From: Erythroxylum novogranatense
Taxonomy: Eukaryota > Streptophyta > Magnoliopsida > Malpighiales > Erythroxylaceae
Direction: 5' to 3'
Length of the DNA: 64,000 bases
Assembly (NCBI GenBank): GCA_029891385.1
Contig: CM057229.1
Coordinates: 558,001-622,000, forward strand
Positions 9,744 through 22,800 of the stretch are shown here, one piece after another; positions within the stretch are counted from its first letter, which is position 1; each line of letters starts with the position of its first letter. Below the pieces are notes generated by a model. It searched no databases. It saw only the letters and a program-made list of their open reading frames with translations, and was not told the DNA's origin. Both the position numbers and the translations under genes were made by a program.

Positions 9744-12700
9744 ATGGTCGATCCAAGAAATGGTTTTTGCAAATCCAACTCTATCTTCTACAGTAAGCGT
9801 TTGCCTATGCCACTACCCAAAAATGAATTCCTCGACGTCACCACGTTTATCTCTTCACAGGCCCACCGTGGCACGGTGGCGTTCATCGATGCCGCCACCG
9901 ACCGCCACCTCACGTTCGCGGACCTCTGGAAAGCCGTCGACTCCGTCGCAAGCGGTCTCTCTGAAATGGGAGTTCGCAAGGGTGACGTCATCCTTCTCCT
10001 ATCGCCTAATTCGCTCTTCTTTCCGATTGTTTGCCTCGCCGTGTTGTCTCTGGGCGCCATAATCACCACCACCAATCCTCTCAACACTCCAGGTGAAATC
10101 GCCAAGCAAATCGGCGATTCCAAGCCGTCATTCGCCTTTACTACTCTTGAACTCGTTCCCAAGCTCCTTGCCTCTAACCCAAAGCTTCCCATCATCCTCC
10201 TAGACGACGAGGAGAGGTCCACCGCAGTGGAAGCTAAAGTTGTTACGACGTTGATGGAGTTGATGAAGAAAGACCCAATAGAGAACCGAGTCAGAGTGCG
10301 AGTCCACCAAGACGACACTGCCACTCTACTGTACTCCTCAGGGACGACAGGAGCAAGCAAAGGTGTAGTTTCCTCACACCGTAACTTAATCGCAATGGTC
10401 CAAACTGTTATGGGTCGTTTCATTGAAGATACGGATCGCAAATACATCTGCACAGTGCCTATGTTTCACATCTACGGTTTGGCTGCTTTCGCGACGGGTC
10501 TGCTCGCATCAGGATCAACAATCATAGTACTATCCAAGTTCGAAATGGCAGAGATGTTGTCTGCAATCCAACGTTATCGTGCCACAGATTTACCTCTAGT
10601 GCCACCTATTCTTGTGGGGATGATCAACGCGTCTGAACAGATAAAATCCAAATACGACCTGAGTTCGCTGCAGACGGTTTTGTCCGGTGGAGCACCACTG
10701 AACAAAGAAGTGATAGAGGGGTTTGTGAGTAAGTATCCAAACGTGACGATTCTACAAGGTTATGGTCTGACTGAATCGACGGGGATGGGTGCGGCAACGG
10801 AGAATTTGGAGGAAAGCAGAAGATACGGGACGGCGGGTTTATTGTCACCGAGCATGGAGGCGAAGATTGTTGATCCGGATTCCGGTAAAGCGTTGCCTGT
10901 GAACCAGACAGGAGAGCTTTGGCTCAGGGGTCCCACGATTATGAAAGGTTGGTGTCGCTTTCTAGCTTTACTTTTCTCTTCACCTTTGTTTTTTGTGGCT
11001 TTGGACCAATATAGAGTAGATATTTTTCCTTGCCAACGTCCTGTGCTTGTTTGCTGCAATAAATGCAGATGTCACAGTAATGTTCCTAGATTTTAGGATC
11101 AAGGACTATGAGAGCCCTTCCTGTTTCCTTGCATCCAAGCTATTCATTGTCTAGGAATTGGTCCCCTATGAGAGTAGCTATTTGTGTCCTCACAGTTTGC
11201 GAACTTCCCAGGCAGAGTACGGCTACTTACAAGATGGTGATGTAATGATGTCGAGCCTCTGGTCAACGATACACGAACTAATAGTTACGTTGGAGACTTA
11301 AGCCTTTGTTTAGATTCTTAGTTGTATAGGGGAAAGGAAAAAAAATATTGAGAAAAAATGAGGAGAAAAAAATGGAATAGAAATGTGATTTTCTTTCTTT
11401 TGTTTGTTTCCTTAATTTACCAAAAGAGGAAATTGAATGGAAGAAAATTTTTTAAAACTTTTATGTCTTTAATTATTATTTTGTTATGGAAGTAAATTGT
11501 GGTTGAGAATGTCATTTCTCCTCCTTATCTTCCATTTCCTCTCATTTCTCACTAATTTGGTGGGAAATATATTTGGACCAAATTTCTCTTCCATTCTCCT
11601 CCATTCTCTCCTTTTTCTTTTGTCTTATTTTTGTCCAAATAATAGAAATCAAGAAAAATGCAATTCTCTTCCTTTCTTTTTCCCTGCTTTCCTTCAATCC
11701 AAACAAAGGCTAAAGAACAAAGAGATTAGAACTAAAAGGAACTCCTCAGCACATTCCATAAAAACAAAATGACTAACTGCTACATGCTTGACATTTATAA
11801 TGACATTTAAGAGAAATAATTATCAGTTTCTTGCTGTGTTCGTTCTCGAAGCGATTGGCGTGACCGGAGGAAGTTAACGGAAGAATCGTCTTTGTGTGTT
11901 TACATAAGCAATGTCCAAACCGAAATGCAGAGTCTAGACTAGTATCCTATGCGTGCTTTCCATTAGCTTGTAAATGATTGGTTCTTCAGTTAATGCATAT
12001 CGTGGGATTGATCCTTGCTGATAACTTGGGTTGCTTTTGCTGCTTTCACAGGTTATTTCGGGAACGTTGAAGCGACTTCATCGACTCTTGATTCAGAAGG
12101 GTGGTTGAGAACTGGAGACCTCTGCTACATTGATGATGATGGCTTCATTTTTGTGGTTGACAGGCTGAAAGAGCTGATTAAATACAAGGGTTACCAGGTA
12201 TTACTTCCACACTTACTTAGGACCATCAGTTCGATTGCACTTTCGTGTTCTAATCTCTAAAAGATTACGGATGCTGCGGCTACTACTGATTTAAGTATAA
12301 AATTTCATGTTCTTCCATAGCACTAGTTCAAGAAACTGACTTTACGGGCATTCTTAAATTCACAACATGTTAGGTTCCTCCAGCAGAACTAGAGGCCTTG
12401 CTGCTTTCTCATCCAGATATTTCTGATGCTGCCGTGATACCGTAAGTCTTCCCTTGCCTCTCTTACTAGTTCTGATAAAGCACCTGCTTCTTGTCTATAC
12501 AAGATCATTTGCAGTCTTCACCATCGAGACGTCCTGGGAAAATCACCCGAAACAGCATTGCCCTTAATGAGAGCAATTTACTTTTGTGTCAATATATCTT
12601 AGTCTCTGTTTGAAATGGAAGGTCTGAGAATCATCTTCTGCAGATTTCCTGACAAGGAGGTTGGACAGTTTCCCATGGCATACATTGTAAGAAAGCCTGG

Positions 12701-12952
12701 AAGCAGTTTGTATGAAAGTGCAGTGATGAATTTCATAGCCAAACAGGTATGTCTGAAACCTGAAACATTAACTACAACTGTCAGGGAACAGAATATTATT
12801 AATCAGCATCGTCTCACAACGCCCTGGATTCTATGTAGGTGGCTCCATACAAGAGGATAAGGAAAGTTGCCTTCATTGATGCCATACCCAAGAATCCATC
12901 CGGCAAGATTCTGAGAAAGGATCTTATAAAGCTTGCAACTTCAAAACTATGA
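9744..12952 (+). CDS. OPCL1: OPC-8:0 CoA ligase-like protein (4-coumarate--CoA ligase-like 5), peroxisomal
   Basis: Five exons: 9744-10947, 12052-12197, 12374-12441, 12644-12746 and 12839-12952. All introns are GT-AG and phases agree, giving 544 residues, the normal family length. The enzyme class activates carboxylates as acyl-adenylates and then as CoA thioesters. Arabidopsis OPCL1 does this for jasmonate precursors before peroxisomal beta-oxidation. Visible motifs: AMP-binding SSGTTG at 198-203, YGLTES at about 340, GELWLRG at about 390, hinge GWLRTGD at 418-424, and the catalytic lysine in NPSGK (K530). The last three residues are SKL, a canonical type 1 peroxisomal signal. The start in context ACCATGG was chosen because the conserved N-terminus follows at once. 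Substrate is inferred from similarity; other 4CL-like substrates are possible. Confidence 0.93.
11302..11710. mobile_element. PIF/Harbinger (Tourist)-type MITE in OPCL1 intron 1
   Basis: A 409-bp element with terminal inverted repeats GCCTTTGTTTAGATT and, on the opposite strand at the right end, GCCTTTGTTTGGATTG. The host trinucleotide TAA is present on both sides (11299-11301 and 11711-11713), as expected of this superfamily. The inside is a purine-rich left half facing a pyrimidine-rich right half with no coding capacity. It lies wholly in intron 1 and does not touch the splice sites. Confidence 0.8.
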
Positions 12953-13912
12953 ACGCTTTTTGGCTATCTACTATACTAAATTGTGTGAATCGTTCTTGGT
13001 TTCTTCTTTGCACGGCATTGACAATAAGTGCATTTCCTGTTTAAACTTGATCGATATGATTATAAGTAACGACTTGTTCTGTATATATGCTCTTCTCCAT
13101 GCCACTGAATTTCAGCCAGATCTAACTTGAATAAGCTGGTTCGAACCAAGGTCCGTTCAAGGGACAAGGACATAACCGAAAAGCTCAAATCCACTTCATA
13201 GATTGAGTTTTGACCTTTTCAATATAAAAAGGATATTTTTAATGGAAAAGAAGAACTAAAAAAAAATGATAAGAAGGAGAAACTTAAAGAAGATAATTCA
13301 AAGTATTTTAACGGGAAAGAACTTTGAAAAAAAGAAAGTAACTTTAACAAAGCAAAACCACAAGAGAAAATCAAACAGGGTCTCTTCTATTTGCATCACT
13401 AGCAACAGGAAAGAGAGTCTTGCTAAGGCCATTAATTGCAGCTTCGCACGTAAAAACCGACACTAACAGCCAAAATGTGACACATAATGGAGGCAAGTGT
13501 CATTTGAATAAAAGAAAGAAGGGGACCGGAAAAGAGAAAGTTTCGATAAAGCCTTCAATTGTTCACCTTGTTCCTTCCATGGGGTTGCAGGCAGCAGGAT
13601 GATCTAAGCCAAGAAAAGTTCCTTGCGTCAGCCTTAAGATTCCACCTTTGTTAAGAGGTTTTCTCTTTAGATCAGACATAATTAGTCACATATCTGAGTT
13701 CTATAATATCCATAATCCATCTGCATAACCATGTTTAAGAAAAGTAGGTAAGGAAATGCCTAGATTAACTTCTGCTGCAAGATCATAAACTAGAAACTGC
13801 ACTGAACTTTAGAGAAGTTGGTTGAGCAATCTTTTTGCATAGATAAAGAGCATTCAGTCCTCTTTCTCAGTCAATATTCCACTTTGAATCAATAATTCAC
13901 TGCCATTGGTCT
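12953..13912. other. Spacer between the OPCL1-like and LHT8-like genes
   Basis: It contains the 3' untranslated region of the ligase and the upstream region of the transporter. Two small ORFs here are lysine-rich and unrecognised. A 5' non-coding exon for the transporter could be here but is not defined by the sequence alone. Confidence 0.4.
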
Positions 13913-16158
13913 ATGCAGGCTTCCATCTTCACTCTTCACCAGGAAGATTCAACAAAAATCACAACTCCTGGGCCACCATGTCTAGGGCAGACAATATCAG
14001 TGGAAGTCACTCCTTCAAAATTCAGTGCTCAAATCCTACTCATTCTCCAACTTAAATCACAATTTGGTGTACTATATAATTGGTACCCATACAGCCTCCA
14101 AAACACCAAAGGCCCTTTCTCTTCACGACTGAAGAGTACTCTCATAGCAAGTCCTATGAGGAAAGCAATTGAGAGCATGCACTCTCACTTGGAAGAAGTT
14201 GGCCATTTTACTAAGCTTGACCCACAAGAGGCCTGGCTTCCTATAACTGAGTCTAGGAATGGCAACTCATACTATGCAGCATTTCACACCCTGAGTTCAG
14301 GAATTGGGTTTCAGGCCCTTGTTCTTCCTCTAGCTCTCACAACTCTTGGCTGGTAAATAAAAAGCTAATAACTTTTCATATCAGAGAACAGGAAATTTCC
14401 AAAGAGAAGATAAGTAACTTAAACCAATCTATGTTGTTGCAGGAATTGGGGGATTCTATGTCTATGCATAGTTTTCATGTGGCAACTATATACCCTGTGG
14501 TTACTAATTCAGCTACATGAGTCAGAGTCGGGGCTACGGTACAGCAGATACCTTGGACTATCAATGGCTGCCTTTGGTAAGGAGGATCATTTTCTATCAT
14601 CTACATACAGACCCAAAATAGCTCATACTTGCATGTTCTTACTTAAACATGGTTATAATCATCCAAATTGTTCTGCTAATGCTTCCAGTAGATCAATACT
14701 ATACTTTCTTGGATTATAGTCACACAATCAACATGTCACATCATTGCAAAACATTGGTTGTTTCAAAACAAACTAATAGTTAAAATATGGGATTTTTCAG
14801 GCGAGAAACTGGGGAAACTGCTAGTTCTTTTCCCGATCATGTATCTATCAGGTGGAACTTGTGTGACCTTGATCATGATAGGTGGTGGAACCATGAAGAT
14901 ATTTTTCCAAATTGTATGTGAAGATGAATGCAACGTGAAGCCACTGACAACTATAGAGTGGTACCTGGTGTTCACTTGCTTGGCTATACTTCTTGCTCAG
15001 CTTCCCAATCTGAACTCCATCGCCGGAGTTTCCCTGATCGGAGCAATCACAGCAATCAGCTATTGTACTTTGATTTGGGTTGTTTCAATCATCAAAGGTA
15101 GGCCTAATGGAGTATCGTATGATCTTCCACCAGAAGAACCAAAATCTGAAATGGCTGGACCCTTTAATGTCCTTAATGCACTGGGGATCATCGCATTTGC
15201 TTTCAGAGGTCACAACGTTGTACTTGAAATACAGGTAACTAGACCACTATGATCTACAGAACTTGACATGTTTTTAATTAAACCTTAGCCAAAAAGTGAT
15301 GTTTCTTCTTCTGCTAGGGGACTATGCCTTCAAGCACTAAGCACCCATCTCGTCTTCCAATGTGGAGAGGTGTAAAAGTCTCTTACTTGATCATAGCTGT
15401 TTGCCTGTTTCCCCTTGCATTAGGTGGATATTGGACCTATGGAAATCTGGTAAGTACAGAAAAAGCTAGGAGTGGCAAAAGGGTCTAATCTGACCTAAGT
15501 TAATGGACAAAATTCGAATTAACCATCCCGAATCCTGAAAATTCCATATCCATAAGGCTCAGTCACGGTCCGGCCAATTGCCGCCTCTAAATACAGTAAA
15601 TTTTTCGTTAAATAGTTGTAACAAATCGTTTATTTGATCTAAATCTAAAACTAGTTAACTAAATGACAGATTCCAGGAAATGGAGGGATGTTAAATGCTT
15701 TATACAAACACCATAAACATGATACCTCAAAGGCCCTACTGGGAATAGCATGCCTACTCGTTGTAATCAACAGCCTCAGCTCCTTTCAACTTTATGCCAT
15801 GCCAGTTTTCGACAACTTGGAGGTCAGATATACAACCAAGATGAACAGACCATGTCCACGGTGGTTGCGTTCTGGGTTCAGGGTTTTCTTTGGTTGCTTA
15901 GCATTATTCATATCTGTGGCACTGCCATTCCTGCCAAGCTTGGCAGGGCTGATCGGTGGAATCGCACTTCCACTCACGTTAGCATACCCATGTTTCATGT
16001 GGATACTAGTAAAGAAACCTAGGAGATACAGTGCAAGCTGGTGTCTCAATTGCTTATTAGGAGTTCTTGGGATGGTGCTTAGTGTCTTGGTCACCACCGG
16101 AGCAATATGGAGCATTGCAACTATGGGAATAGACGTTCACTTCTTCAAGCCACAGTGA
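13913..16158 (+). CDS. Lysine/histidine transporter-like amino-acid permease (LHT8/AATL1-like)
   Basis: Five exons: 13913-14352, 14443-14576, 14801-15234, 15318-15449 and 15670-16158. All introns are GT-AG with agreeing phases; the product is 542 residues. It is an amino acid/auxin permease-family membrane transporter, expected to move amino acids with protons. Family blocks seen in order: HLEEVGHFTKLDPQ before the first membrane segment, WLPITESRNGN, GFQALVLPLA, WQLYTLWLLIQLHE, QLPNLNSIAG, ALGIIAFAFRGHN, MPSSTKHP, MWRG, SGFRVFFG, and a C-terminal FFKPQ. About ten or eleven hydrophobic segments are visible. The N-terminal 60 or so residues are poorly conserved and lack the usual Ser/Pro-rich tail, so the start at 13913 is the least certain part. 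No stops or frameshifts are seen in the core. Confidence 0.9.
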
Positions 16159-17290
16159 GGATTCCGTAGTCCAGCGGAGGGCGTCTTTCGATTTAGGACA
16201 GTGTATATTGCTGCTTGACTCTCACTCGTGCAAGATAAAAGTGAAGAACTGACATGTTTGCGGTGCTGTTTAGCTTTTTATACTACAGGTTAAGCATCAA
16301 TCCTTCGAGTTACCGATTTAAAACCAAAAAACAAGTTTGAACCAACTGATATTAACAGATTAAAACCAAACCCGAAACCTGTCAAAGATGGGAGACATTT
16401 CGAGAGCCTCCCATCACCAATTGGTCCACCTGTAAGGGCAGTACTATTTAGGTTTGTTGTATATGATTGTATATGATTGCCAAAGTAATTCCAGCATGAA
16501 GTAGCACAAGACATTTGGTCCCTCCATTAGTACTCTTAGTTATATGGTCGTCTTGTGTGGCTTTCTGAACAACTACTAGATGAAGGCAATTACCAATTTT
16601 CAGTATCAACATTCTAAATGTTATAGTTCATGCTCTTTTAGGCAGGGGAACTAATCATAGTCAGGCTCCTTGTTCAACTTTCAATTGAAGGGACTTTCTT
16701 CTTGCCACATAAACAGGCTTACTAAAGTAGGTAAATGAGGTAGATAAGGAAGCACACGACCGTATTTTCCTTGGAATTCGTCAGTCTTTCAATATGTAAA
16801 CCATATGGAAGAGCCTTTTTCTGATTTTATACATGCATGAACTCCAACATTCACACCCCCTCTTTTCTCAAGATCAGTGATGCTGATGTATGTCTGCAAA
16901 AAGAAATCAAGTCCTAAAAACATCTTCATCATCATCAAATAAGTATCTTAAAGCCTTGCACTTCAATTGTCTGCAATTTTGGATAGCCACCATCCGTCTT
17001 CAGAATGTGTGGGCAAGTAATTCCCTAGCAGCTGCACCAGTTGAAAAATCTGAGGGTGATGACCATCAGCTACTTGATTATAACTTCTAAACCTTCCATC
17101 GCGAACAGTATGAAGTCTCCACTTCAAACAATGTGATCTTAAAGTGATGGCCTCAACCATATGCTTCACATAACTCGCTTTTCATGCAGTTAAAAATTCA
17201 AGGAATCTTGAAAAAAAAAACGGGTCAGGGCTCTCAGAATGTACACAACAGATTCGTGTTGCTGAGGAAAAAGTTCACTACTACATAGTT
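16159..17290. other. Convergent intergenic region (3' ends of two genes)
   Basis: It lies between the stop of the plus-strand transporter and the stop of the minus-strand membrane-protein gene, so it holds two 3' untranslated regions. No further exons, repeats or RNA genes are recognised. Confidence 0.45.
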
Positions 17291-18703
17291 TTACATGGAT
17301 AATGGGAGAAGCATTCTTCGCTTCTTTTTCCTATTTAACCTCACTTGCTTTGTAACTTTCATGCCCACAAGCAATAGCACTGTGATGCAAATTAAGATAA
17401 AAGCAAGTTGCAAATGCTTAAAATATAAAGAAACTGCTGAAAATACAAGGAAAGCTAGGCTAACGAGTTCCCATATCACAAATATCACCACATCCACCCT
17501 GAAAAAGAAAAAACAAAAGAAAGCAGAAACAAAATCAATACTAACGCCAAAGCATACAAATTGAATGGCTCTATTGGAAAAAAACCATCAAAAAGAAGTA
17601 TTCTATATAAGAATTCTCGAACCTGCAATAATCTCCTTAACACAGCTTAGTAACTTTTCTCAAAAACATACATGAGATACCATGGGAGAAAAACAGCACC
17701 TAAAAACCATAGTTATTTTCATTCCTATCTTTCCATTACATAAAGATACAGTCCTACAGTCATCAGAAGTATTTGGAAAGACTGAACCTTCTCCTTTTGT
17801 AAATGCTCATACCAGCTTTGTTAAACTGTTAGCTACACTTAAATTGTACAACAAGTGCAAATCAAATTTGAGAACCAATGGTAGATCGTTGAATGGAAGA
17901 AGGGTAACATATTTAAATCAATAAAACAGTTAAAGCCCTCTCAGTACATGTCATCCCACACATGATGCACCAAAAGTTCTGAAATGTTTTCAATCTCGTT
18001 CACGTTAGACTCAGTGTTCATCACCTTGAATGTGATTATTAAAGGCCATCCTCGTACTAAGATTCATTCTAGGAATATCAATTTGTTCGATTCACAAAGT
18101 ATCCTATTAAATCTAAATAATCTGCCAAATCTTCGATCGACAACCACGCATTTCACCAGAATCCATTAACAAGTTTCAAGCTTTGTCTAACCATACTTTC
18201 ATTTCATTAACTTCGTATCATTTTTAATCGGCCCAATTCAACTTTTGTTTCAACTCATATATATAAGATTACAAAAGAGTTGCTCAACGATCAAAGAGAA
18301 CCACAAGAAATGAATATCAGATAACGAAGATGGAACTTAATATAGCGATCCAATTGACAAACCAATCAATTGAAGCTTATATTCCAGGTTTTCGCTCCCA
18401 GTGAAGGAAATATTAAAACAAGAACACACATCAAATGGAAGTTGATCCCCTAAAGACACTCACTTTAGCTTCATTTCCTGACGATCATGACAGAAATAAC
18501 AACAATAACAACTGAGACAACATTTCAAATCCGGAACAAGTGCAACAGGTCAATATAAAACCAAAGGGGGCGGTCCTGATTTACCTTGAATACGCGGGAT
18601 TGGAGCTGGAAGTGGAAGAAAAGAAAGAAACAGAGGCCCAATCGTGTTTGGATCGAATCTGATACTCTCTCAACTGCTCCGCCAGATTTGATCTTGTTAT
18701 CAT
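17291..18703 (-). CDS. Small conserved two-pass membrane protein of unknown function
   Basis: Two exons on the minus strand, 18585-18703 and 17291-17498, joined by a GT-AG intron of 1086 bp; the codon for Arg 40 is split AG|G. The product has 108 residues. It opens MITRSNLAEQLREYQIRSKH, continues with a Ser-rich stretch (SSTSSSNPAYSR), then two hydrophobic segments at about 43-64 and 70-88, a basic patch (NRKKKRR), and the tail MLLPLSM. I recall plant proteins with the same MITRSNLAEQLR start and LLPLSM end but know of no assigned function. The second exon alone has no ATG start: it would begin GTG, which shows that the first exon is needed. The gene converges on the transporter. Confidence 0.88.
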
Positions 18704-19758
18704 CTCTATACGCCTCTTCTCCTTTATGCTTCTCTGTATCCTTCTCTTTCTAATCCCAGATGTTTAGTTATGGAGAGGGTGAGAGAGAACCAGAAGAAGC
18801 GAATTGAACGGCGAACAGAGTTAAGAAGAAGGAAAAGGCCAAGACTGATGATGATAATGATGATGATCTGATTTAACTTAGTCTCCTTTGGTAAGTTGCC
18901 TGAACCCTCTCACACTAAAATTTCACCCCTCTTCATGGGTCGGACTCGGATCAAATTAGATTTCGGTTTAAACATTTCCAGATTATTTAATTTTCATATA
19001 TTAAATCGTAATCCGCGGGTTTTGACCTTTGTGTATAGGTTGACTTCTCAACACGACACCGTCCCATAAATTAGGCCTTGTTATCTCTATTATTCATAAA
19101 AAAATCCATATCCATAGTTTAAAAATTATTACTCAATTTGGAGAGACTATTCGAGTATTGAATGGAAAGGTGTTGGAAACATGTTTGTGCTTGAAAGCAT
19201 TATAGTAATATCGAATTTCAGTAAATTCTCTTTTTCAATTCGGCTTTGATTGATAATTAAGTATAGACTGCATATGATTATAAAAAATAATGTCTTAATT
19301 TTTAAGAATTTCTAAGCAGAGATGACAATAAAATTTGGGCTCGATCTAACTTAATTTAACTAAATTCGAGTAATGCTCAATTTTTTTTTGAAAATTTTGA
19401 ATTTTAAGTCGAGCGGAAATAGAAAGTTGTTGAAGATTGAATTATGATGATCTTTATGATTTGCAAAGTTTTAAGAATTCAAATAATTTGACTCGTTTAA
19501 TCATAAAAATCTTTAACCTTATGATTTTTATATTCAATTTTAACTTTTCAATTCTATTTATTTTAATAATTATTGTTGTTATCAATTTATTAATTAATTA
19601 GTCAATTTTAAGTAAATTAACAAGTTCTTATAAATCAAAATTTATTTATTTATTTTCATTTAAAAATTTCTTTATTCAATTAAATTTCAATTTTTTTAAT
19701 AATCAAAGAACAAAATATTTTAATATTATTTAATCTTTAACTAAGTTTATAATGTTCT
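18704..19758. other. Promoter side of the membrane-protein gene, then AT-rich DNA to the LINE
   Basis: The first 150 bases are the likely leader and promoter of the minus-strand gene. From about 19060 the DNA is AT-rich with no supported feature, ending at the T run (19759-19766) that complements the LINE poly(A). Confidence 0.4.
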
Positions 19759-19813
19759 TATTTTTTTTAATGAAAATGTTAAGAAACTTTATTAACTCTC
19801 AAGCCAAATAGAA

Positions 19814-22800
19814 TCAAAGCGGCCGATTAGACCAAACTACCTTGCCCGTCGAAATGGTAATAGCTCTTGCAAGCTTAAGAGCTAATCCATTCGTAGCCCG
19901 TCTAACAAAAACTAATCGCACATCTCCTAACTCAACGAGAAGGGATTTACAGTATGAAACAATCAATCCAAAAGCAGAGCCATCACTATAGCTAGGATCA
20001 ATAATAACCTGAACATAAGATTGAGCATCTGACTCCATAACTACAGAAGATCACCCTACTTCCTTAATCCAACTTAATGCTTCTTTAATTGTCATAGTCT
20101 CAACGATACTGGCATCAAACTTTCCAAGAACAGCTACCTGCATAGCTCTCACAAAAGACCCAAGCGAATCACGAGCAACTATACCCAAACCAACATAATT
20201 ATCATCAAAAAGAGCTCCATAAACATTCATTTTTAGAACTCCCTGAGCTGGCTTAGTCCATTTTTCCTGGACTGAAGAAACACCGACAACAATAGTGGTT
20301 TCATTAGCTTGTATCCAACTGTTTAAGAAGTTAATCGCAAGCCTAACTACTTACAACGGGATCATTCTCTTGTCCTTCCAAAACAACTCATTTCGGGCTT
20401 CCTATATTGCCCATAAAGTCACCATCATAACCTGCAAATCATACCCATGGAGCACGCCAATCATATTCTCGAACCAATCACTAAAACTTACACAATAGCT
20501 GAAACGGAAACCCACTACAGATGATAACCAACAATCCTTCACAAAATCATAATACACTAGCACATGAAGAACATCTTCCTCACAATATTGACAAAAATGA
20601 CAAAGGCCATCAACCTGCAAATTACGACGCTGCAGCAATTTCACACAAGGAATGACAGCATTCAAAGCCCTCCAAACAAAGTTAATGCATTTAGGGGGAA
20701 GATGCAATGACCAAACCTTCCTCCGCATACGAACTTGTGCTTGTTGCTACTGGTTTGGTTGAATAAACATCAAGTGATGGTAAGCACTCTTGACTGTAAA
20801 CATTCCTTTCTTATCATATCTCCAAAATCAATCATCCTCTCCATCATTTCGGCTTAGAGGGATTGATAATATTGCAACAGCATCCAGAGGCTCAAAAACT
20901 TGAAAAATAACGTCAGACTTCCGTTATTGATTTTCTATAAGGTCCAATACTAATAACAAATTAGTAGCAACAGGTCTTTCTGTTATAATTTTTATAGAAA
21001 CTATAGATGGCAGCCAATAATCCTCCCAAATAGAGATAGATGAGCCAGAGCCAATCTATAAACACGCACCCTCCTTGATTAAGTTCTTACTCTCCCAAAA
21101 ACTTCATCATATGAAACTCAGGTTGTTGCCTAAATTCGAACCAAGAAAACTAGTAGATGGAAAATATTTTGTTTTCAATAATCATGCCACGACTGAAGTT
21201 GGGTTTTTAAAAATTCTCCGTGCTTGTTTCCCTACCATGGAAAGATTAAATTCTCTTAATTTCTTAAAGTCAGGACCACCTAAGAATTTCGATTTATACA
21301 TCCTTTCCCAACTAATCCAGTTAATACCTTGACCATGTTGTGCTCCTTTACCCCACCAAAAATTACACAACACATGTTGAATCTCCATACAAAGAGTCTT
21401 GGGTAGCAATAATAGATTCATAACATAATTCGACAATGCAAACAAAATTGTTTTGAGCATTATTTCCTTCCCCACCCTAGACAAGCAGTTCCGCTTCTAT
21501 GAATTCAACTTCCTCCAAACCAGATCTTTGATGAATTTAAATGCTTCCCTCTTGTTTAATCCCACCCGAGTTGGTAACCCCAAGTAATTACCTAAATCTA
21601 CTTTCTCCTCCACTCTAAAAACTCCACAGATTTGAAGCCGAATCAAATTCAGAACATTTTTAGAGAAGCATAAAGATAACTTCAATAAATTTATATTTTG
21701 ACCTGACGCTTAAGCATAAACTTGCATCACTTTTTTAACCACATTAGATTCCCCATTATTCACCTTGAAAACAAACAGACTATCATCTGCAAAAAATAGA
21801 TGGTCAATATAAGGAGCCCCACGAGCCATAAAATAACCATGCCAAGTCCCTGCACTAACATAAGACTGAATCATCCGAGATAAACCCTCAACACATAAAA
21901 TGAATAAATATGGAGAAATAAGATTGCCCTGTCATACTCCTTTGGACGGAATAATCAGACCGAGATGTTGGCCTTGGTGTAAAATCTAATAATTCACTGT
22001 CAAAATACATCCCAAAACAAGACTAATTCATTGTTGACTGAAACTCATTTTACCAAGCACAGCCGTAATGTAACTCCATTCAAGCCTTTCATAAGCTTTT
22101 TATATGTCCATTTTCAAAGCCACATAACCATCCCTACCAGGCCTCTTATTCAGGAAAAAATGCATTAATTCAAACGCAATTATATTATTATTATCCTGAA
22201 TGCTACGATTAGGAACAAAGGCACACTGAGATGGAGAAATAAAATTTGATAGAATCCGTCTCAATCTATTAGCTATAGCTTTGCTCATGATCTTGTAAAC
22301 AACATTACACAAAGCTATTAGCCGTGAATCTCCCATACCTTTTGGCACTGTCTTTTTCAGAATAAGCACAAGGAGAGTATTATTCAATTCAGTTGAAAAG
22401 GACCCATGATTCAGATACTATATACATACACTATAAATCGAAGGTCCAACAATATCCCAATGATTTTGGTAAAACACAAGATTAAAGTCATCAATACCAG
22501 GGACTTTATCAGGTTTCATACTAAATGTTGTCAATTTAATCTCATCCGTAGAATAAAGAGCCATATATTCAACATTCATCTCAGGTGAAACACATACAGG
22601 CACATGCTTGATTATTAAATCAACATTACCCAAATTAGCAAAAAAAAATTTAGAAAAATAACTTGTTATTAAGTTCTCCAAACTCGAGCTATCCTCCACC
22701 CATGTACCATTCACGTCTTTCAATCTAGAAAACTGATTATTCTTAAATCTGTTAGTAGCTGCAGTGTGAAAAATCGAGTGTTCCTGTCCCTTTCTTTAAG

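Noticed and set aside
9788..10453. 221-codon antisense ORF over OPCL1 exon 1
   Set aside because: It is a shadow of the strongly coding plus strand with no motif of its own.
13913..14130. Calling the LHT8-like start further inside (for example the Met before RKAIESM)
   Set aside because: The longer frame is open and family members have a 60-80 residue tail, so I kept 13913, though without strong support.
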